From assembly GCA_900110395.1 (NCBI GenBank), contig FODP01000022.1:1-64000 (forward strand): a DNA stretch of 64,000 nt, written 5' to 3'. Below are positions 61,180 through 64,000 of the stretch, piece by piece (position 1 is the first letter of the stretch; each line of letters starts with the position of its first letter). The notes under the pieces were generated by a model. The model was not told the DNA's origin. It did not search any database and saw only the letters and a program-made list of their open reading frames with translations. Source of the stretch: Rhodospirillales bacterium URHD0017. Its GTDB lineage: Bacteria; Pseudomonadota; Alphaproteobacteria; Reyranellales; Reyranellaceae. The position numbers and the translations under genes were made by a program.

Positions 61180-63069
61180 ATGCGCATTTGGCGTTACATC
61201 GCGATGTTCCTGTTCGTGGGTTGCCTGGCCGGCGAGGCCTCGGCGCAGAACACGATCTCGAACCTGCCGCGCAAGGAGACGTTGATCGTCGAGAACCCCG
61301 AGGGGACGATCAAGAACGCGGGCTGGTTCAACATCTGGGCGATCAACGCCGGCGGCCAGTCGACCGGCCTGCACCAGCTCGGCATGGACACCTTCTGGTA
61401 CATCGACCCGCAGAAGGGCGTCGACGGTGTGTGGGACAACTCGCTGGCCGCCGACAAGCCGATCTACAACGCCGACTTCACCGAGATGACGGTGAAGCTG
61501 CGCAAGGGGATCTTCTGGAGCGACGGAGTCGAGTTCAGCGCCGCCGACGTCCTCTACACCATCCAGACCCACATGAAGACCAACGGCCTGCGCTGGAGCG
61601 CGCCGGTGCAGGTCAATGTCGCCGAAGTGTCCGCGCCCGACGACAGCACGGTCGTCTTCAAGCTGAAGAAGCCCAACTCGCGTTTCCATGCGCTGTTCAC
61701 GGTGCGCTGGAACGCCATGTGGATGATGCCCAAGCACGTCTTCGAGAAGGCCGGCGATCCGCTGAAGTTCGCCAACGATCCGCCGGTGACCTTGGGCGCC
61801 TATACGCTCAATTCCTACGATCCCAACGGCAAGTGGTTCATTTGGCAGAAACGGCCGGACTGGCAGCGCACCACCGTCGCGCGCTTCGGCGAACCCGGGC
61901 CCAAGTACGTCGCCTACGTCGATCCCGGTCCGCCCGACAAGCGCGTCATCGCGCAGATGAACCACGAGCTCGACATCATCCACGACGTCTCGCCCGAGGG
62001 CATGTTCACGCTCGCCAAGCAGTCCAAGACCTCGCACGGCTGGTTCAAGGGCTTCCCCTATGCCCATCCCGATCCGACCTTGCCGGCTGTCGTGCTCAAC
62101 GCCCAGAACGAGATGTTCAAGAGCCGCGACGTGCGCTGGGCCCTGGCGTTGCTGATCGACATCAAGGCGGTGTCGATGGCGTCGTACCGCGGCGCCGCGA
62201 CCATCTCGGCGATCGGCGTGCCGCCCACCGGTTCGGCGCCGGACGTCTACCACGCGCCGCTCGAGGCCTGGCTGAAGGATTTCGAGATCGACACCGGCAA
62301 GCGCAAGGTGAAGCCGTACGATCCCACCATCGGCAAGCAGATCGCCGACAGCCTGCGGCCCTCGCTCGGCGAGCAGATCCCGAGCAGTGCCGACGAGATC
62401 GCCAAGTCGTTCGGACGCGGCTGGTGGAAGCCCAACCCGCAGGCCGCGCAGGAGCTGCTGGAGCGCGCCGGCTACAGCAAGAAGGGCGACAAGTGGTTCA
62501 TGCCCGACGGCAAGCCGTTCTCCATCAAGCTGATGGTCGAGGGCGAAGGCCGGCCGGTCATGACCCGCGCCGGCAGCATGATCACCCAGCAATGGCGCCA
62601 GTTCGGCATCGACGCCTCGACCGTGGTGGCGCAAGGCAGCATGGTCGACCGCCGCGCCGCCGGCGACTTCGAGGCCATGATCACCTGGAGCGTCGAGACC
62701 TGGGGCGGCCATCCCGACCTGTCGTTCTTCCTCGACAGCTGGCACTCGCAGTTCGTCGCCCAGCCCGGCAAACCGCAACCGCCGCGCAACTGGCAGCGCT
62801 GGACCAACCCCGAGCTCGACAAGATCATCGAACAGGTCCGCCAGACCGGCTTCGACGATCCCAAAGGCCTCGAGCTCGGCCGCGACTACGTGAAGCTCGT
62901 GGTGCGCGAGATGCCGACCATTCCGCTGATGTCGTACAACGTCTTCACCGTGATGGACGACACCTACTGGACCGGCTACCCGAACGCCGCGACGGCGCCG
63001 TACACCGATCCGGTGCCCAACTGGGCCAACACCAAGTACATGATGGTGAAGCTGAAGCCGAAGCAGTGA
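61180..63069 (+). CDS. ABC transporter substrate-binding protein (SBP_bac_5)
   Basis: A 629-residue periplasmic binding protein from the ATG at 61180 (GGGGGA upstream; ATG 61168 lacks a site). It has a signal peptide (IAMFLFVGCLAGEASAQ) and the family blocks VKLRKGIFWSDGVEFSAADVLYTIQT and WALALLIDIKAVS. It is longer than the usual ~530. The binding lobe carries GRGWWKPNPQAAQELLERAGYS. Relatives bind peptides, nickel or sugars; the ligand is unknown. A permease gene follows after a 100-bp palindromic repeat. Confidence 0.92.
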   Translation: MRIWRYIAMFLFVGCLAGEASAQNTISNLPRKETLIVENPEGTIKNAGWFNIWAINAGGQSTGLHQLGMDTFWYIDPQKGVDGVWDNSLAADKPIYNADFTEMTVKLRKGIFWSDGVEFSAADVLYTIQTHMKTNGLRWSAPVQVNVAEVSAPDDSTVVFKLKKPNSRFHALFTVRWNAMWMMPKHVFEKAGDPLKFANDPPVTLGAYTLNSYDPNGKWFIWQKRPDWQRTTVARFGEPGPKYVAYVDPGPPDKRVIAQMNHELDIIHDVSPEGMFTLAKQSKTSHGWFKGFPYAHPDPTLPAVVLNAQNEMFKSRDVRWALALLIDIKAVSMASYRGAATISAIGVPPTGSAPDVYHAPLEAWLKDFEIDTGKRKVKPYDPTIGKQIADSLRPSLGEQIPSSADEIAKSFGRGWWKPNPQAAQELLERAGYSKKGDKWFMPDGKPFSIKLMVEGEGRPVMTRAGSMITQQWRQFGIDASTVVAQGSMVDRRAAGDFEAMITWSVETWGGHPDLSFFLDSWHSQFVAQPGKPQPPRNWQRWTNPELDKIIEQVRQTGFDDPKGLELGRDYVKLVVREMPTIPLMSYNVFTVMDDTYWTGYPNAATAPYTDPVPNWANTKYMMVKLKPKQ

Positions 63070-63090
63070 GCTCACAGCCTCTCGTTCATG

Positions 63091-63191
63091 CTCCTCTCCC
63101 CCGCTAGGGGGAGAGGTTGAGTGAGGGGGTTGCACGAGCTTTCGAAGCCCCCTCACCTAACCTCTCCCCCTGGCGGGGAAGAGGAACATGA
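63091..63191. repeat. Dispersed ~100-bp palindromic element, copy B
   Basis: Near-identical to 45399-45499: starts CCTCTCCCCC, has GAGTGAGGGGG and CCCCCTCACCTAACCTCTC, and ends GGGGAAGAGGAACATGA. It lies between the substrate-binding protein and permease genes of one operon, where a strong hairpin could keep the upstream message stable or reduce read-through. Confidence 0.8.
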
Positions 63192-63206
63192 GTTGCGTGC
63201 ACTCGA

Positions 63207-64000
63207 ATGATTTCCGGCTATCCGCTCTACCTCCTGGGCCGCCTCGGGCAGTTCGCCCTGGTCGTGTTCATCGGCATCAACATCGCCTTCATCGTCACCC
63301 ACGCCACGCCGATCGACCCGGTCGAGCAGTCGATCGCCGCCGCCACCCAGTTCGGCAGCACCAGCCCCGAGGCGATCGCGCTGATGCGCCAGTCGCTGAA
63401 GGAGCTCTATGGCCTCGAGGGTGGCCTCGCCGAGCAGTACGCCTCGTTCTGGCGCCGCGTCGCGGTCGGCGACTTCGGGCCCTCGCTGTCGGCCTTCCCG
63501 ACGCCGGTATCGGTGCTGATCGGCCGCGCGCTGCCGTGGACGGTATCGCTGCTGGTGGTCTCGACCCTGCTCACCTGGGCGCTCGGCAACCTGCTGGGCG
63601 GGCTGGCCGGCTATTACGCCAAGAACCGCACCTTGCGCCTCGCCGGCCTGCTGGCGATGGCCTTCCATCCCATCCCCTACTACATCGTGGCCTTCCTGCT
63701 GCTCATCGTGTTCGGCTACCTGTGGCCGGTGCTGCCGATCAGCGGCGGCTACAAGATGAACATGGCGCGCGACTGGAGCTGGGAGTTCATCGGCAGCCTG
63801 CTGATCCACGGCATCCTGCCGGTCTGCTCGCTGGCGCTGGTCGGGCTGGGCGGCTGGTTCATGGGCATGCGCTCGCTGGTCTCCAACATCGTCACCGAGG
63901 ACTACGTCACCTATGCCGAGCTGGGCGGCGTGAAGCGCGGCCGCATTCTCGGCTCCTACGTCATGCGCAACGCCCTGGTGCCGCAGATCACCGGGCTCGC
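63207..64000 (+). CDS. ABC transporter permease (DppB/OppB-like), 3' end outside window
   Basis: The frame is open from the ATG at 63207 to the last base, giving 264 residues so far. It starts PLYLLGRLGQFALVVFIGINIAFIVTHATPIDPV, the conserved N-terminus of dipeptide-type permeases. Four or more membrane helices follow, and near the end EDYVTYAELGGVKRGRILGSYVMRNALVPQITG is the EAA loop that contacts the ATPase. It belongs to the operon that begins with the binding protein upstream. The second permease and ATPases should lie to the right. Confidence 0.92.
   Translation, partial: MISGYPLYLLGRLGQFALVVFIGINIAFIVTHATPIDPVEQSIAAATQFGSTSPEAIALMRQSLKELYGLEGGLAEQYASFWRRVAVGDFGPSLSAFPTPVSVLIGRALPWTVSLLVVSTLLTWALGNLLGGLAGYYAKNRTLRLAGLLAMAFHPIPYYIVAFLLLIVFGYLWPVLPISGGYKMNMARDWSWEFIGSLLIHGILPVCSLALVGLGGWFMGMRSLVSNIVTEDYVTYAELGGVKRGRILGSYVMRNALVPQITGL

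Overview
The window is GC-rich (about two thirds G+C by eye) and densely coded on both strands. No gene-free stretch exceeds about 300 bases. Codon use, the many ATGA stop/start overlaps, Tat and Sec signal peptides, TAXI and oligopeptide-type binding proteins, sulfite dehydrogenase (SorAB), the SxtJ/DUF5989/carbamoyltransferase trio and groESL without a CIRCE box all point to a free-living alphaproteobacterium, perhaps Reyranella- or Bradyrhizobium-like. The genus is a guess. There are no tRNA or rRNA genes, no CRISPR array, no transposase and no phage gene, so this looks like ordinary chromosome rather than an island.

Layout. 1-5.7 kb: a PadR regulator with a DUF2218 gene, a lone HicB-like protein, an ABC solute-binding protein gene broken by an 8-bp duplication, a DUF899 thioredoxin-like protein, and a DUF4142-DUF1326-DUF2182 operon. 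5.8-11.3 kb: small membrane proteins, a chimeric phosphatidylserine-decarboxylase-like gene, a Baeyer-Villiger monooxygenase, a glycine-repeat exported protein overlapping a TonB-like gene, and a secreted repeat-domain protein. 11.4-17.2 kb: M20 peptidase/imidazolonepropionase-like pair, a STAS-like protein, a cupin with its XRE-cupin regulator, and sorAB. 17.4-21.5 kb: a coiled-coil membrane protein, a frame-broken TAXI protein, a VasI-like and a DsrE-like protein, and a VOC protein. 21.7-31.1 kb: a second (frameshifted) STAS-like gene, AsmA, a beta-helix protein, CopC, then a glycosyltransferase/debranching enzyme/GH13 operon. 31.1-36.1 kb: htpG with a small upstream ORF, queC, enoyl-CoA hydratase, amidohydrolase. 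36.2-42.3 kb: GFA protein, a 2OG-oxygenase-like protein, and an aromatic-catabolism-like set (extradiol dioxygenase, TetR, ferredoxin reductase, ferredoxin, ACMSD-like amidohydrolase). 42.3-47.5 kb: DUF3300/DUF2950, pirin, SDR and two unrecognised exported or anchored proteins. 47.5-52.7 kb: groEL/groES, Rieske oxygenase, SDR, HCCA-isomerase-like and OmpA-like genes. 52.7-57.0 kb: quinone oxidoreductase, carbamoyltransferase/DUF5989/SxtJ, TetR. 57.1-64 kb: HAD, recX, arsC, an iron-sulfur/membrane adenylate cyclase, a TPR protein, and the start of an ABC peptide-type operon that runs off the right edge.

Most noteworthy: a three-module cyclase that looks like a redox-sensing cAMP/cGMP producer; a protein joining a hydrophobic domain to only the C-terminal half of phosphatidylserine decarboxylase; four reading frames interrupted by short indels whose repair gives convincing proteins; a recurring -10-like hexamer exactly six bases before ATG, suggesting leaderless transcripts; and dispersed palindromic repeats, one inside an ABC transporter operon.
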